A stretch of DNA of 63,184 nucleotides. Origin: Ruminococcus sp. GTDB taxonomy: Bacteria; Bacillota; Clostridia; Oscillospirales; Ruminococcaceae. Made by a program: the position numbers and the translations under genes. Positions 43,258 to 53,005 of this stretch are shown here, one piece after another (positions within the stretch are counted from its first letter, which is position 1; the number at the start of each line of letters is the position of its first letter). Location: contig JAFXCR010000032.1 in assembly GCA_017516465.1 (NCBI GenBank), positions 1 through 63,184 of the forward strand, written 5' to 3'. The notes under the pieces were generated by a model. That model had not been told where the DNA came from and made no database searches. It saw only the letters and a program-made list of their open reading frames with translations.

Positions 43258-43545
43258 TAGAAACCGATGAAGCGGGGATAAAGCTGAATATGCTTGCACA
43301 GAGAGTCTGGGATGCTGAGATCCGGATGAAATACAGTTCAGCAAATGGGCCGCCGAGGGTGCAGTGAAATGGTCGGATGCAGGTTTTGATTCCTGTTTCA
43401 GCCGGAGTATTCTGCAACGTCTGATATGCGTTAAATATCGGGGATATGTTAGTATCCTGCAAGTGCACAGCGTTTGCTGTGAATCAAGGTGGTACCGCGG
43501 ATAATGATTATTCGTCCTTGACAGATATTTCTGTCAGGGACTTTT
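43258..43545 (+). promoter_or_regulatory. T-box leader (tRNA-Trp responsive)
   Basis: Stem I shows GATGA near 43267 and the AGAGAG...GGGATGCTGAGA segment. The probable specifier codon TGG lies at 43346-43348 (in AAATGGGCCGCCGAG). The T-box proper, AAGGTGGTACCGCGG, is at about 43487-43501. A terminator GTCCTTGACAG/CTGTCAGGGAC plus TTTTT follows (43514-43545). Uncharged tRNA-Trp should stabilise the antiterminator and switch on trpB and trpA. Confidence 0.93.
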
Positions 43546-43605
43546 TGTTTTCTGGTTTAATATCTGAATATTATTTATATATTATTTTGAAAGGAACGAT
43601 TTTGT

Positions 43606-44793
43606 ATGGAATCAAAAGGAAGATTCGGCGTTCACGGAGGTCAGTATCTCCCTGAAATCCTCATGAATGCTATCAACGAACTTGAAGAAGCCTATAACCA
43701 CTACAAGAATGATCCGGAATTCAATCGGGAGCTTACAAAGCTTCTCAACGAATATGCCGGCAGACCATCACTTCTTTACTATGCAGAAAAAATGACTAAG
43801 GATCTTGGCGGTGCGAAGATTTATCTCAAGCGTGAGGATCTCAATCATACTGGCTCACACAAGATAAACAACGTTCTTGGTCAGGCTCTTCTTGCTAAGA
43901 AAATGGGAAAAAAACGTCTTATTGCTGAAACAGGTGCCGGTCAGCATGGTGTTGCATCTGCAACAGCTGCTGCACTTCTCGACATGGAATGCGTTGTATA
44001 CATGGGCAAGGAAGACACTATCCGTCAGGCACTTAACGTTTACAGAATGAAGCTTCTCGGTGCTGAGGTTATTCCCGTAACAACCGGAACAGCAACCCTT
44101 AAAGACGCAGTTTCTGTCGCTATGAGAGAGTGGACAAAAAGAATCGAAGATACACATTATTGTCTTGGTTCCGCAGTCGGACCTCATCCGTTCCCCACAA
44201 TTGTCCGTGATTTTCAGGCTCTTATTTCCCGTGAAGCAAGAGCACAGATCCTCGAAAAGGAAGGACGTCTTCCTGATGCAGTAATCGCCTGTGTAGGCGG
44301 CGGCTCAAATGCTATCGGAAGCTTCTATCACTTCATTCCAGATGAAAGCGTACAGCTTATCGGATGTGAAGCAGCCGGCAGGGGAATAGACACATTTGAA
44401 ACTGCTGCAACCTTCAATACAGGAAGCGTAGGAATTTTCCACGGCATGAAATCATACTTCTGTCAGGATGAATACGGTCAGATTGCTCCTGTATATTCTA
44501 TTTCAGCCGGACTTGACTATCCCGGTGTAGGACCTGAGCATTCATATCTCCACGATCTCGGACGTGCACAGTATGTTCCGGTTACTGACGATGAAGCTGT
44601 TGATGCTTTTGAATATCTTTCAAGAACAGAGGGAATCATTCCCGCAATTGAATCATCACACGCTGTTGCTCACGCAATCAAGCTTGCTCCGACTATGGAT
44701 AAAGACAAGATAATAATCATCACGATTTCCGGCAGAGGCGACAAGGACTGTGCGGCAATTGCAAGATACAGAGGGGAGGATCTTTATGAGTAA
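43606..44793 (+). CDS. trpB: tryptophan synthase beta chain
   Basis: The PLP enzyme condenses indole with serine. The 395 residues contain the Lys of [19 protein letters not shown], the phosphate loop [22 protein letters not shown], and a standard C-terminus GRGDKD. It begins [13 protein letters not shown], the TrpB1 form that pairs with TrpA. It follows the Trp T-box and overlaps trpA by eight bases. Confidence 0.97.
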   Translation: MESKGRFGVHGGQYLPEILMNAINELEEAYNHYKNDPEFNRELTKLLNEYAGRPSLLYYAEKMTKDLGGAKIYLKREDLNHTGSHKINNVLGQALLAKKMGKKRLIAETGAGQHGVASATAAALLDMECVVYMGKEDTIRQALNVYRMKLLGAEVIPVTTGTATLKDAVSVAMREWTKRIEDTHYCLGSAVGPHPFPTIVRDFQALISREARAQILEKEGRLPDAVIACVGGGSNAIGSFYHFIPDESVQLIGCEAAGRGIDTFETAATFNTGSVGIFHGMKSYFCQDEYGQIAPVYSISAGLDYPGVGPEHSYLHDLGRAQYVPVTDDEAVDAFEYLSRTEGIIPAIESSHAVAHAIKLAPTMDKDKIIIITISGRGDKDCAAIARYRGEDLYE

Positions 44794-45541
44794 AATTAAA
44801 ACTGCATTCACAGACAAAAGAGCATTCATACCGTTCATAACCTGTGGAGATCCCGATCTGGATACAACTGCTGAAGCTGCTCGTGCAGCAGCTGAAAACG
44901 GTGCAGATATAATCATTTTCGGAATTCCTTTCTCTGATCCCACAGCAGAAGGTCCAGTAGTTCAGAACGCAAGTCTCAGAGCCCTTGCCGGAGGAGTTAC
45001 TACCGACAAGATATTCGATTTTGTCAAGGAACTCCGCAGCAATGTTAAAATCCCGTTTGTTTTCATGACATATGCTAACGTTGTATTTTCTTATGGAATC
45101 GAGCGTTTTATGACAGAATGTCAGAAAGCAGAAGTTGACGGAATTATAATCCACGATGTTCCTTATGAGGAGAAACGTGAATTTTCCGACACAGCAAAAG
45201 AATACGGCATTGATGTTATTTCAATTATTGCACCGGCACCGGCTGCAAGAATTGCAATGATCGCCAAAGAAGCAGAAGGTTTCATCTACCTCATATCCGG
45301 TAATTCAAATGACAGCAACATCGGAATTGTTTCTGATCCCACTGACATGATAAGCGTTATTCGTGAGAACACTGATGTTCCATGCGTAATGAATACTGAT
45401 TCAGACAAGACAGACGATATTCCTTCTGTTTCAGACGGAGTAATCGCCGGAACTGCTGTTATAAGCCTTATTGAAGCTCACGGAAAAGATGCTGTGTCCT
45501 ATGTAGGCGAATATGTGAAATCAGCAAAAGCATCACTTTAA
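44786..45541 (+). CDS. trpA: tryptophan synthase alpha chain
   Basis: TrpA splits indole-3-glycerol phosphate and passes indole to TrpB. The 251 residues carry [15 protein letters not shown] (catalytic Glu region lacks the usual PAGDPD form), the loop [18 protein letters not shown] with the catalytic Asp, [12 protein letters not shown], and YLISGNSND where most TrpA have Y(L/V)SxxGVTG. The second half is therefore somewhat divergent. The start at 44786 follows GGGGAGG, and overlap with trpB indicates coupling. The other trp genes are not in the neighbourhood. Confidence 0.92.
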   Translation: MSKIKTAFTDKRAFIPFITCGDPDLDTTAEAARAAAENGADIIIFGIPFSDPTAEGPVVQNASLRALAGGVTTDKIFDFVKELRSNVKIPFVFMTYANVVFSYGIERFMTECQKAEVDGIIIHDVPYEEKREFSDTAKEYGIDVISIIAPAPAARIAMIAKEAEGFIYLISGNSNDSNIGIVSDPTDMISVIRENTDVPCVMNTDSDKTDDIPSVSDGVIAGTAVISLIEAHGKDAVSYVGEYVKSAKASL

Positions 45542-45558
45542 GACTTCACTTAAAAAAC

Positions 45559-45590
45559 AAAACCTGTCCGGAAAGGACAGGTTTTTTATT
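45559..45590. terminator. terminator after trpA
   Basis: AAAACCTGTCC and GGACAGGTTTT arms followed by TTTT, 17 bases after the trpA stop; it can also serve the convergent lipoprotein gene. Confidence 0.9.
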
Positions 45591-45594
45591 ATAC

Positions 45595-46680
45595 TCAGGA
45601 TGGAAAATTTTCCAGATAAAGCTGACATGCTTTCTCAAAAGTTAAGTCAGATGCGTTTTCATATTCATCTCCGATATCAATACTTCCTGAAGGGGTAATA
45701 CATATATTTTTATGATCATCCTTAGAACAGATGATTATATCAGTCATAGTGCTTCCAGAAAATGCAATAAAGAAATCGTATTTTTCTGCACCATCAATAT
45801 CCGAATAAATATCTTCACAAAATTCCAGAGCAGCTTCTTTGTCGAAATTGTAACAGAAATCAGGAACAGTAGATATCGCACAAGGCTTAGTCCAATCTTT
45901 TTCAGCAAGCCCGAATTTATTTTCAGTAATATATTCGTTTACTAAATCTAAAGAAGAAGTCCATACACTATGTCCCATATCAGCAATTGAGGTTATTTTT
46001 TTCTCCCATTCTTCCTTTGGGTCATCCTCTATCCTGATTACACGCCAGCCCTCGCCGTCTATCAGATAAACAAAAGCAGTATGGTATATATCTACATCAT
46101 TAGTTGTGGCGAGGTGGACTTTCACATTACGGATATCTGAAATGTAATTGGGGCAGTTTGTTTGCTGAGGTGTTATCCATACCTGATCATACAATTCGCT
46201 TATTTCCTCTTCCAGTTTTTCAGCCGGAGGAAACTGCTCATATTTTTCGCTGATTTGTAAGGAGCAATATAATTCTGCATTGATTTCATTGCAATACTCC
46301 TGTTTTTCAGCATCATCCATTTGTATTTCAGAGACTACTTCATCAAAATAAAGCTTCTTATTGATATCCCACCAATCATAAAAATATTCCTCAACAATCT
46401 CATCTTCTGACTTCATGTATTTGATCAGACTGCAGGCACTTTCCGGCAACATAACGGACAAAGCAGCGTCATAATCCTTAGCAGCAACATATTCATAATA
46501 TGCCGCAAGAGCTTCTTCATAGGTATCATAAACAGCTTTATCAGAAGAATCTGCCAGTTCGTTCACCGTTTCAGAAGAGTTTTCTTTTGATGAAACATCA
46601 GAACTCTTATTTGCTTCGCAAGCAGTAACTGTACAAGTCATGACAAGCGTCATGGCAATTGCAGAGAGATATTTTTTCAT
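45595..46680 (-). CDS. putative lipoprotein, unknown function
   Basis: The 361-residue protein has a lipoprotein signal (MKKYLSAIAMTLVMTCTVTAC) with acylation Cys at residue 21 and a Ser-rich linker. An acidic, largely helical region begins AVYDTYEEALAAYYEYVAAKDYDAAL, similar in feel to DUF4878/NTF2-like lipoproteins. I cannot assign a function. The gene lies 14 bases after the aminotransferase on the same strand and has a weak ribosome site, so the two may be cotranscribed. Confidence 0.7.
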   Translation of the reverse strand: MKKYLSAIAMTLVMTCTVTACEANKSSDVSSKENSSETVNELADSSDKAVYDTYEEALAAYYEYVAAKDYDAALSVMLPESACSLIKYMKSEDEIVEEYFYDWWDINKKLYFDEVVSEIQMDDAEKQEYCNEINAELYCSLQISEKYEQFPPAEKLEEEISELYDQVWITPQQTNCPNYISDIRNVKVHLATTNDVDIYHTAFVYLIDGEGWRVIRIEDDPKEEWEKKITSIADMGHSVWTSSLDLVNEYITENKFGLAEKDWTKPCAISTVPDFCYNFDKEAALEFCEDIYSDIDGAEKYDFFIAFSGSTMTDIIICSKDDHKNICITPSGSIDIGDEYENASDLTFEKACQLYLENFPS

Positions 46681-46694
46681 ATTGGTGCTCGCTT

Positions 46695-47975
46695 TCAGTT
46701 CATCTCAGAAAGAAGTTTTTCAGCACTTACAAGCTTTACACAAATTACAAAAAGCTCTGCTGCCTTTGCAAGATCTTCAAGTGAAGGATATGTAGGAGCA
46801 AGTCTGATATTTTTGTCTTCAGGATCTATACCATAGGGGAAAGTAGCTCCTGCACCGGTAAGTGTAACACCAGCCTCGGCACACAACTGAACTATACGCT
46901 TTGCACAGCCGTTCAGTGCGTTGAATGATATGAAATATCCTCCCTCTGGATTAGTCCATGAGCCGATTCCAAGCGGAGCAATTTCCTTTTCAAGAGTATC
47001 GCATACAAGCTTGAATTTAGGAGCAACAATTTCCTTGTGCTTCTTCATATGCTCGCACATATTTTCATAAGTGCCGAAGAACTTTACATGACGAAGCTGA
47101 TTCATCTTGTCATAGCTGATAATGCTTAATGCAAGAAATTTTTTAAGCTCATCTACATTTTTCTTGCTTGCACCCATTACAGCAACACCTGCACCAGCAA
47201 AAGTGACTTTTGAAGTTGATCCGAAAATATATACGATATCCTCGTTTCCAACTTTTTTAGCTTCATCAAGGATGTTAAGTATAAGAGTAGGTGTATCAGT
47301 GAGATGGTGAATACAATAAGCATTATCCCAGAAAATTCTGAAATCCTTTGCGGCAGGACGAAGATTAGCAAAACGCTTTACAGTTTCATCGCTGTAAGAA
47401 ATACCGTCAGGATTGGAGTACTGCGGAACACACCAGATTCCTTTAATAGAATCATCTTCTGACACAAGCTTTTCAATTATATCCATATCGGGACCGGTCT
47501 GAGTCATAGGAATGTTGATCATATCAATGCCGAAGAATTCTGTTACCTTGAAGTGTCTGTCATAACCGGGAACAGGGCAGAGAAATTTAATCTTACCACA
47601 CTTTGACCAAGGCTCTGAACCGAGAATTCCTTTGTTGAAAGCAGTCTGGATTGACCAGTACATAGCATTGAGGCTGGAATTACCGAAAATAATAACTTCA
47701 TCAGTATTGACACCGATCATGTCTGAGAAAAGCTTTTTAGCTTCTGGTATACCATCGGGCATACCGTAATTTCTTACATCAATTCCGTTTTCACAGTTAA
47801 AATCGCCGTCATTGAATACATTGAGCATATCAACACTGAGTTCAAGCTGTTCTTTGCAGGGGTTACCTCTTGCCATATTCAGACAGAGTCCCTGAGCCTT
47901 GAAATCATCGTAGAGAGCCTGAATTTCGTTTTTATAGGAGACGAGCTGCTCCTTGTTCATCTGTGATAAATACAT
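46695..47975 (-). CDS. PLP aminotransferase (aspartate aminotransferase, PF12897 type)
   Basis: The 426-residue fold type I aminotransferase begins QMNKEQLVSYKNEIQALYDDF and NMARGNPCKEQLELS, the hallmark of the aspartate aminotransferase 1c/1d group. It shows GNSSLNAMYW (cofactor phosphate), DNAYCIHHL, FGSTSKVTFAGAGVAVMG with the Schiff-base Lys, and a substrate-binding Arg near RLAPTYPS. Aspartate or a related acceptor is expected. A TTGAAA-17-TATACT promoter precedes it (48024-48052). Confidence 0.88.
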   Translation of the reverse strand: MYLSQMNKEQLVSYKNEIQALYDDFKAQGLCLNMARGNPCKEQLELSVDMLNVFNDGDFNCENGIDVRNYGMPDGIPEAKKLFSDMIGVNTDEVIIFGNSSLNAMYWSIQTAFNKGILGSEPWSKCGKIKFLCPVPGYDRHFKVTEFFGIDMINIPMTQTGPDMDIIEKLVSEDDSIKGIWCVPQYSNPDGISYSDETVKRFANLRPAAKDFRIFWDNAYCIHHLTDTPTLILNILDEAKKVGNEDIVYIFGSTSKVTFAGAGVAVMGASKKNVDELKKFLALSIISYDKMNQLRHVKFFGTYENMCEHMKKHKEIVAPKFKLVCDTLEKEIAPLGIGSWTNPEGGYFISFNALNGCAKRIVQLCAEAGVTLTGAGATFPYGIDPEDKNIRLAPTYPSLEDLAKAAELFVICVKLVSAEKLLSEMN

Positions 47976-48023
47976 TTCTGAACAACACCTTTCAAACCGG
48001 ATTAATTTAATTTACACTTTTTT

Positions 48024-48052
48024 AGTATACCATATATAATTTGTTTTTTCAA
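48024..48052 (-). promoter_or_regulatory. promoter of the aminotransferase gene
   Basis: On the minus strand TTGAAA, a 17-base spacer and TATACT lie about 48 bases upstream of the start. Confidence 0.75.
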
Positions 48053-48167
48053 GTGATAATATAACAAATATTACTACGATATATCTTTTGTTTTTGTTGT
48101 TTTCGGCATATTAAGCAGAACTGTTTGGTGCGATTTATAAATTTTTTGTAAAGAATATACCAAATAG

Positions 48168-48196
48168 TTGACAGATTGATAATGGTTATGTATAAT
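48168..48196 (+). promoter_or_regulatory. promoter of the transglutaminase-dockerin gene
   Basis: A perfect TTGACA-17-TATAAT, 38 bases before the ATG at 48235. Confidence 0.9.
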
Positions 48197-48234
48197 ATGA
48201 TTAGATAGTATTTCACTTAATAGGAGGCTTTATT

Positions 48235-49830
48235 ATGAAAAAATTAATATCAGCAGCTGTTTCAGCTGTTGTTCTCAGTACAGCTGTAATGTCTCCGGTC
48301 TGCTGTGCTGAAGAAAATTCATATTACTCAGACAGTTCCGGATTTGATACTGTATATTTTGACAATACAGATTACTATGCTAATTATTCTGATGGTGCCT
48401 ATAATTACGGTACATTCCTTGACGAGAACAACGTTGAGGTATATATGGCAATGATGAAGCTTGTAAATCCGTCTGTCGATACTGTAAATGTTACGCTTCC
48501 GAATCCGGTAACATTTACTGTTTCAACACCGTATTCAAACCTCATGACAGAGGAAGACGTTCTTGCGTACAAAACCGCGTTATTTGCAAACTGCCGACCT
48601 GGTATTGATAGTGCACTTTTCGATATTCCTGAGCTTTTCTGGATCGACCTCAATCAGATGGGGGTAAATACTCAGAATTACGATGTCAAATATAATTTCA
48701 TCGACAGAAACTATACAATTACGATGACTGAAATTTCATTTACTCCATCTTACTTTGATAGTTATGGTTCACTTGATTCAGTGCTTGAATACAAGCAGAA
48801 GCTTACCGAAGCTGTTGAGAATTTCCCTGTAACTGGCGAGACTCGTTATGAACAGCTTAAGAGTATTCATGACTACATCTGCAAATATACTTTTTATGAT
48901 ATTGAATCGCCTTTTACAAGCTCTGCTGTCGGGGCTATTGTTGAGCCTGGTGCTGTATGCGAGGCTTACTCTGAGGGCTTCAAGATTATCTGTGATAGTC
49001 TTGGAATACCTTGTGTTCTTATTGTCGGAAATTTCAATGATGATAACAGTGAAGCTCATATGTGGAATTACGTTCAGATGGAGGATGGCTTATGGTATGC
49101 CGTTGACGTCACATGGGATGATCTTGATGGTGATGGCGGCGAATTAAAGCATCAGTATTTCCTTAAAGGCTCAAACTCCTTTTTTACTAATCATTTTCCT
49201 GCGGAAACGGTAGGAATCACAACCTTTGTTTATCCGGAACTTGCTGAAGACAACTATGTTCCAAATACATCAGATATAACAACAACTACCACAACTACAA
49301 CTACAACCACCACAACCACTACCAAGACAACTACAACATCCACAACAACTGCTCCAACCACCACAACCACTACCAAGACAACTACAACATCTACAACAAC
49401 TGCTCCAACCACTACAACCACTACCAAGACAACTACAACATCCACAACAACTGCTCCAACCACTACAACCACTACCAAGACAACTACAACATCTACAACG
49501 ACTGCTCCAACGACTACAACTACCACTGAGACAACTACAACATCTACAACGACTGCTCCAACGACTACAACTACAACTGAGACAACTACAACATCTACAA
49601 CGACTGCTTCAACGACTACAACTACCGCTGAGACAACTACAACGACTACGGGATACCAGCAGGGTGATGTTAATCACGATGGAAAGGTAAATATAGCTGA
49701 TCTTGTATACTGTTCCAGAACTATTCTGTGTCTGCATAAACCTGTTTATTCTTGTGACGTCGATAACGATGGCACTACCGACGCATTTGATGTTGCATGG
49801 CTCAGGCGTATTATAGTCAGATTGCTGTAA
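48235..49830 (+). CDS. secreted transglutaminase-like protein with Thr-rich linker and dockerin
   Basis: The 531-residue protein has a signal peptide (about 1-25). A transglutaminase-core domain spans about 100-335, with catalytic Cys in PGAVCEAYSEGFKIICDSLG, His in EAHMWNYVQMEDG and Asp in WYAVDVTWDD, so the triad is intact. A Thr-rich linker of about 125 residues follows, made of 17-residue repeats. The C-terminal dockerin has two loops (GDVNHDGKVNIADLVYCSR and DVDNDGTTDAFDVAWLRRII). It would be secreted and docked on the cellulosome; peptidase or cross-linking activity is possible. Confidence 0.9.
   Translation: MKKLISAAVSAVVLSTAVMSPVCCAEENSYYSDSSGFDTVYFDNTDYYANYSDGAYNYGTFLDENNVEVYMAMMKLVNPSVDTVNVTLPNPVTFTVSTPYSNLMTEEDVLAYKTALFANCRPGIDSALFDIPELFWIDLNQMGVNTQNYDVKYNFIDRNYTITMTEISFTPSYFDSYGSLDSVLEYKQKLTEAVENFPVTGETRYEQLKSIHDYICKYTFYDIESPFTSSAVGAIVEPGAVCEAYSEGFKIICDSLGIPCVLIVGNFNDDNSEAHMWNYVQMEDGLWYAVDVTWDDLDGDGGELKHQYFLKGSNSFFTNHFPAETVGITTFVYPELAEDNYVPNTSDITTTTTTTTTTTTTTTKTTTTSTTTAPTTTTTTKTTTTSTTTAPTTTTTTKTTTTSTTTAPTTTTTTKTTTTSTTTAPTTTTTTETTTTSTTTAPTTTTTTETTTTSTTTASTTTTTAETTTTTTGYQQGDVNHDGKVNIADLVYCSRTILCLHKPVYSCDVDNDGTTDAFDVAWLRRIIVRLL
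49279..49650 (+). repeat. 51-base tandem repeats coding for a Thr-rich linker
   Basis: The unit encodes K/E-TTTT-S-TTT-AP-TTTTTT (17 residues). About six full copies occur, four starting with Lys and two with Glu, with degenerate ends on both sides. The copies differ mostly by silent ACA/ACC/ACG/ACT changes. Such tracts probably vary in length between strains by slippage or recombination. Confidence 0.95.
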
Positions 49831-49831
49831 C

Positions 49832-49870
49832 AAAAAAGTGCTGTACATTGATTTTGTACGGCACTTTTTT
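49832..49870 (+). terminator. terminator after the transglutaminase-dockerin gene
   Basis: AAAAAAGTGC-GTACA and TGTAC-GCACTTTTTT arms, just after the stop. Confidence 0.88.
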
Positions 49871-50029
49871 TCTGTATGTGTAAAATTTTCGTAAGCAATT
49901 ATACTTTTAATTAGTTTATTATTGTAGGTTCGGCTGCCTACATCTGCTCGTAATGAATGCAATTTCTCTGAGGTGTGATGTGAATATCGCACCCTATATT
50001 TTTTTTACACATACTTTTTTCTTTACCTA

Positions 50030-50058
50030 TTGACAAATTTCTTATGATGATATATAAT
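50030..50058 (+). promoter_or_regulatory. promoter of metK
   Basis: A perfect TTGACA-17-TATAAT, 12 bases before the SAM aptamer. Confidence 0.9.
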
Positions 50059-50070
50059 ATACTTACAACC

Positions 50071-50172
50071 TTATCAAGAGCGGCGGAGGAAACAGGTCCT
50101 GTGAAGCCCGGCAACCTGACTGTTATCAGCCAAGGTGCTAAATCCTGCGGTTTATCCGGAAGATGAGGAGTT
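50071..50172 (+). promoter_or_regulatory. SAM-I (S-box) riboswitch
   Basis: Conserved parts are visible in order: CTTATCAAGAGCGGCGGAGG, CTGTGAAGCCCGGCAACC, a stem around CAGCCAAGGTGCTAAATCC and the closing GATGAG. A short hairpin ATGCTCC/GGGGTAT followed by six T (about 50187-50213) is the probable terminator. It gives feedback of S-adenosylmethionine on its own synthetase gene. Confidence 0.96.
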
Positions 50173-50229
50173 TTTACAAAGAAAGCATGCTCCGGTAAGG
50201 GGTATTTTTTATTTTCAGGAGGTTTTTCA

Positions 50230-51414
50230 ATGAGCAAATTCTTTTTTACTTCGGAATCAGTTACCGAAGGTCATCCCGATAAAATCTGTGATCAGATTTC
50301 TGACGCAGTACTCGACGCTATCCTTGAACAGGATAAATTCGGACGTGTTGCCTGCGAAACTGCTGTTACAACAGGTATGATCCTTTGCATGGGGGAAATT
50401 ACTACAACAGCGGATATTGATATTCCGAAAATAGCACGTCAGGTTGTAACTGAGATCGGCTATGACAGAGCTAAATACGGCTTTGACGCTCACACTTGTG
50501 CTGTTCTTACATCAATTGACGAGCAGTCGCCTGATATCGCAATGGGCGTAAACGAAGCTTTTGAATACAGAGAAGAAAACAATGAAAGCGACGGTCTTTC
50601 CAATGGTGCCGGCGATCAGGGGATTATGTTCGGTTATGCCTGCAATGAAACATCTGAACTTATGCCCCTCCCTATTTCTCTTGCACACAAGCTTTCACTC
50701 AAGCTTACAGAAGTACGAAAAGACGGTACTCTCCGTTATCTCCGTCCCGATGGAAAAACTCAGGTTACTGTTGAATACGTTGACGGAAAGCCGGCAAGAA
50801 TTGATGCTGTTGTTGTTTCTTCACAGCATTCCGCTGATATAAGCCTTAATCAGCTTCGTAACGATATAGAGGAATTTGTTATCCGTCCTGTTATTCCGGA
50901 AGATCTTCTCGATGAGAAAACAAAAATTTTCATCAACCCTACCGGAAGATTTGTTGTGGGAGGTCCTCAGGGCGACAGCGGTCTTACCGGCAGAAAAATT
51001 ATTGTTGATACATACGGCGGATATTCACGTCATGGCGGCGGAGCATTCAGCGGAAAGGATCCGACAAAGGTTGACAGAAGTGCCGCTTATGCAGCACGTT
51101 ATATTGCAAAGAATATCGTTGCGGCTGGTCTTGCTGACAAGTGTGAGGTTCAGCTTTCCTATGCAATCGGTGTAGCAGAACCCATCTCCGTTCTTGTTGA
51201 TACATTCGGAACAGGCACGGTAGATGAGGACAAGCTCTCAGCTGCTGTTTCAAAGGTATTTGACCTCAGACCTTCTGCAATTATTGAGATGCTCGATCTC
51301 AGAAAGCCACAGTATAGAAAGCTTGCTTCATACGGACACATGGGCAGAGAAGATATCGGTGTTGCATGGGAGAAAACTGACAGAGCAGAGGCGATCAGGG
51401 CAGCTGTATTATAA
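50230..51414 (+). CDS. metK: S-adenosylmethionine synthetase
   Basis: The enzyme makes SAM from methionine and ATP. The 394 residues have [33 protein letters not shown], the P-loop-like [21 protein letters not shown], and [19 protein letters not shown], all standard. It starts 8 bases after AGGAGG and is controlled by the SAM-I leader. A small gene follows after 9 bases. Confidence 0.97.
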   Translation: MSKFFFTSESVTEGHPDKICDQISDAVLDAILEQDKFGRVACETAVTTGMILCMGEITTTADIDIPKIARQVVTEIGYDRAKYGFDAHTCAVLTSIDEQSPDIAMGVNEAFEYREENNESDGLSNGAGDQGIMFGYACNETSELMPLPISLAHKLSLKLTEVRKDGTLRYLRPDGKTQVTVEYVDGKPARIDAVVVSSQHSADISLNQLRNDIEEFVIRPVIPEDLLDEKTKIFINPTGRFVVGGPQGDSGLTGRKIIVDTYGGYSRHGGGAFSGKDPTKVDRSAAYAARYIAKNIVAAGLADKCEVQLSYAIGVAEPISVLVDTFGTGTVDEDKLSAAVSKVFDLRPSAIIEMLDLRKPQYRKLASYGHMGREDIGVAWEKTDRAEAIRAAVL

Positions 51415-51423
51415 GGTGAATTT

Positions 51424-51840
51424 ATGGATATGAATAACTATGCGGAAATTCATATGACCAATGCGGTTCTTATTGATATTTTCAGCCGTTATGCTGATAA
51501 TTCTACAATGACAGAGTTTGTTTCACAAGATGGCTCGATCAACCTGAAATTCAGGCTGAATGATATTGTTGAGCCGCCTACCTGCTGTGAACATGTTCTC
51601 AGTCTGCTTTTTGCTCTGTTTGAAAGCAATCCGGAATCATTAATAGGAAGGATATATATTGCTAATCAGAAAGAGATTCTTCGTGAGGTCGTATACAGAC
51701 TTGCACAGGTGCTTGACAGCTTCAGTGATGTAAGAATCTCAATGCACACTACAAAACCGGATGAAGGCAATTCGGGTAAAGAAGCTTCTCAGCATATTGA
51801 ATTTACAATCACAAGAACAACTACAAAATCCAGTCAATAA
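51424..51840 (+). CDS. conserved-looking hypothetical protein downstream of metK
   Basis: The 138-residue soluble protein is not recognised. It has an alpha/beta pattern (NAVLIDIFSRYADNSTMTEFVSQ, LNDIVEPPTCCEHVLSLLFALFES) and a polar, Thr-rich C-terminal tail. The CC pair at about 55 is its only distinctive feature. It is nine bases downstream of metK with an AAGGTG site and ends before a terminator, so it is cotranscribed with metK and also under SAM-I control. Confidence 0.7.
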   Translation: MDMNNYAEIHMTNAVLIDIFSRYADNSTMTEFVSQDGSINLKFRLNDIVEPPTCCEHVLSLLFALFESNPESLIGRIYIANQKEILREVVYRLAQVLDSFSDVRISMHTTKPDEGNSGKEASQHIEFTITRTTTKSSQ

Positions 51841-51867
51841 AATAGATCAAAATATTCATACATAACG

Positions 51868-51905
51868 ACACCACCATATCAGATGTGATACGGTGGTGTT
51901 TTTTG
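51868..51905 (+). terminator. terminator of the metK unit
   Basis: ACACCACC-ATATCA and TGATA-GGTGGTGT arms followed by TTTTTTG. Confidence 0.88.
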
Positions 51906-51943
51906 TTCTTTATGGATAATATCAGGCTGAATTTTTATACAGT

Positions 51944-52846
51944 TTATTTGTTCAGCAACTCACTGACCTCATCAAGAGTCGGCGGATTAAGCGGCAGAGG
52001 AAATCTGGAAATTGCAATTGCAGAACAAGCACTTGAAAAACGTACAAGCTCGTCATCGTTCATACCATGCAGTAATCCATAAACACAGCCAGCTTTGAAG
52101 GTATCGCCTGCACCCAGTGTACTTTTCACTTCAACAAAAAAGGGCTTCATTTTCTTCATAAGCTGACCTTTTCTGCCATACAGCATTTCTTTTTCGCCAC
52201 GAGTAATAATCACAAGACCATCAGTGTTATCTGTCAGGAGTTCATAAATTTCTTCTATGCTTTTATCCTTATACTGTTCGGATTCTGTACATTCCTTTGA
52301 AACCACATTGACAGCGGAGTGTAGATGAAGATAACTGTCGTGAAAGCTATCTATTGTAACATATGGCTTTTTGTGCTTTACACAAAGCTCTGCAGCTGCT
52401 TGTGTTGCCTCAAGGAAAAACGGATCAATTGCCGCAACCTTACAGCCTGTAATATCCTTTTCCTTCGGCATATTCCAGCGTCTTACTGCATCAGGCTCAT
52501 AGAGTGACTGAAACACACCCATTGGAGAGCGTACAAGTCCAGCGATTACAACATAGTCCATAAGTCCCTCGTAATCAGGATCGAAATAAAGTGAGGTTAA
52601 ATCGACATTTTTATCCTTGTAAAAGTTATTTAAAAGTGGTGCGACTTCTGTTCCGATATGTGTACCGTCAATTTTTACATTTACTCCTAAAGAGGAGAGT
52701 ACAGTAGCAGCTGTACCTGTTTCTCCGCCGGGAAGAAAATATTTTACTTTAAGCTCTGAATATTCGTCCGGCTGTAAGAACTCACCTTTTAACAAAAAAG
52801 AATGTGTTCCTAATATCTGTCCGTGCATATAGACTTCATAATTCAT
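51944..52846 (-). CDS. PfkB-family carbohydrate kinase
   Basis: The 300-residue ribokinase-like enzyme has the PfkB N-terminal pattern reduced (FLPGGETGTAATVLSSLG) and the C-terminal catalytic signature STLGAGDTFKAGCVYGLL with the base Asp and anion hole. VVIAGLVRS, AIDPFF and VSKECTES also fit the fold. The substrate, perhaps a sugar or nucleoside, is not readable. It has an AAAAGGAC site. The 160 bases upstream (52847-53005) hold only weak hairpins. Confidence 0.88.
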   Translation of the reverse strand: MNYEVYMHGQILGTHSFLLKGEFLQPDEYSELKVKYFLPGGETGTAATVLSSLGVNVKIDGTHIGTEVAPLLNNFYKDKNVDLTSLYFDPDYEGLMDYVVIAGLVRSPMGVFQSLYEPDAVRRWNMPKEKDITGCKVAAIDPFFLEATQAAAELCVKHKKPYVTIDSFHDSYLHLHSAVNVVSKECTESEQYKDKSIEEIYELLTDNTDGLVIITRGEKEMLYGRKGQLMKKMKPFFVEVKSTLGAGDTFKAGCVYGLLHGMNDDELVRFSSACSAIAISRFPLPLNPPTLDEVSELLNK

Positions 52847-53005
52847 AAAAATAGTCCTTTTTGAGATAACACCTCATAAATCTGCATGGCGTGCTTTTAC
52901 GGTGTTTTCCTAAGTAAGTAAAATAGTAGCGATGTGCAAATCCGCGAGTTCAGCGGTGTTATTATATACATAAATCTGATTAATATCTTGTTAATGCTTT
53001 CGTAT

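Noticed and set aside
49254-49526. A long open frame of almost pure Val-containing repeats on the minus strand
   Set aside because: It is the reverse complement of the ACN Thr codons in the linker of the transglutaminase-dockerin gene and has no ribosome site.
49279-49650. Regular 51-base repeats as a possible CRISPR array
   Set aside because: The repeats are contiguous without unique spacers, continue a coding frame, and encode Thr-rich linkers. No cas gene is present in the window.
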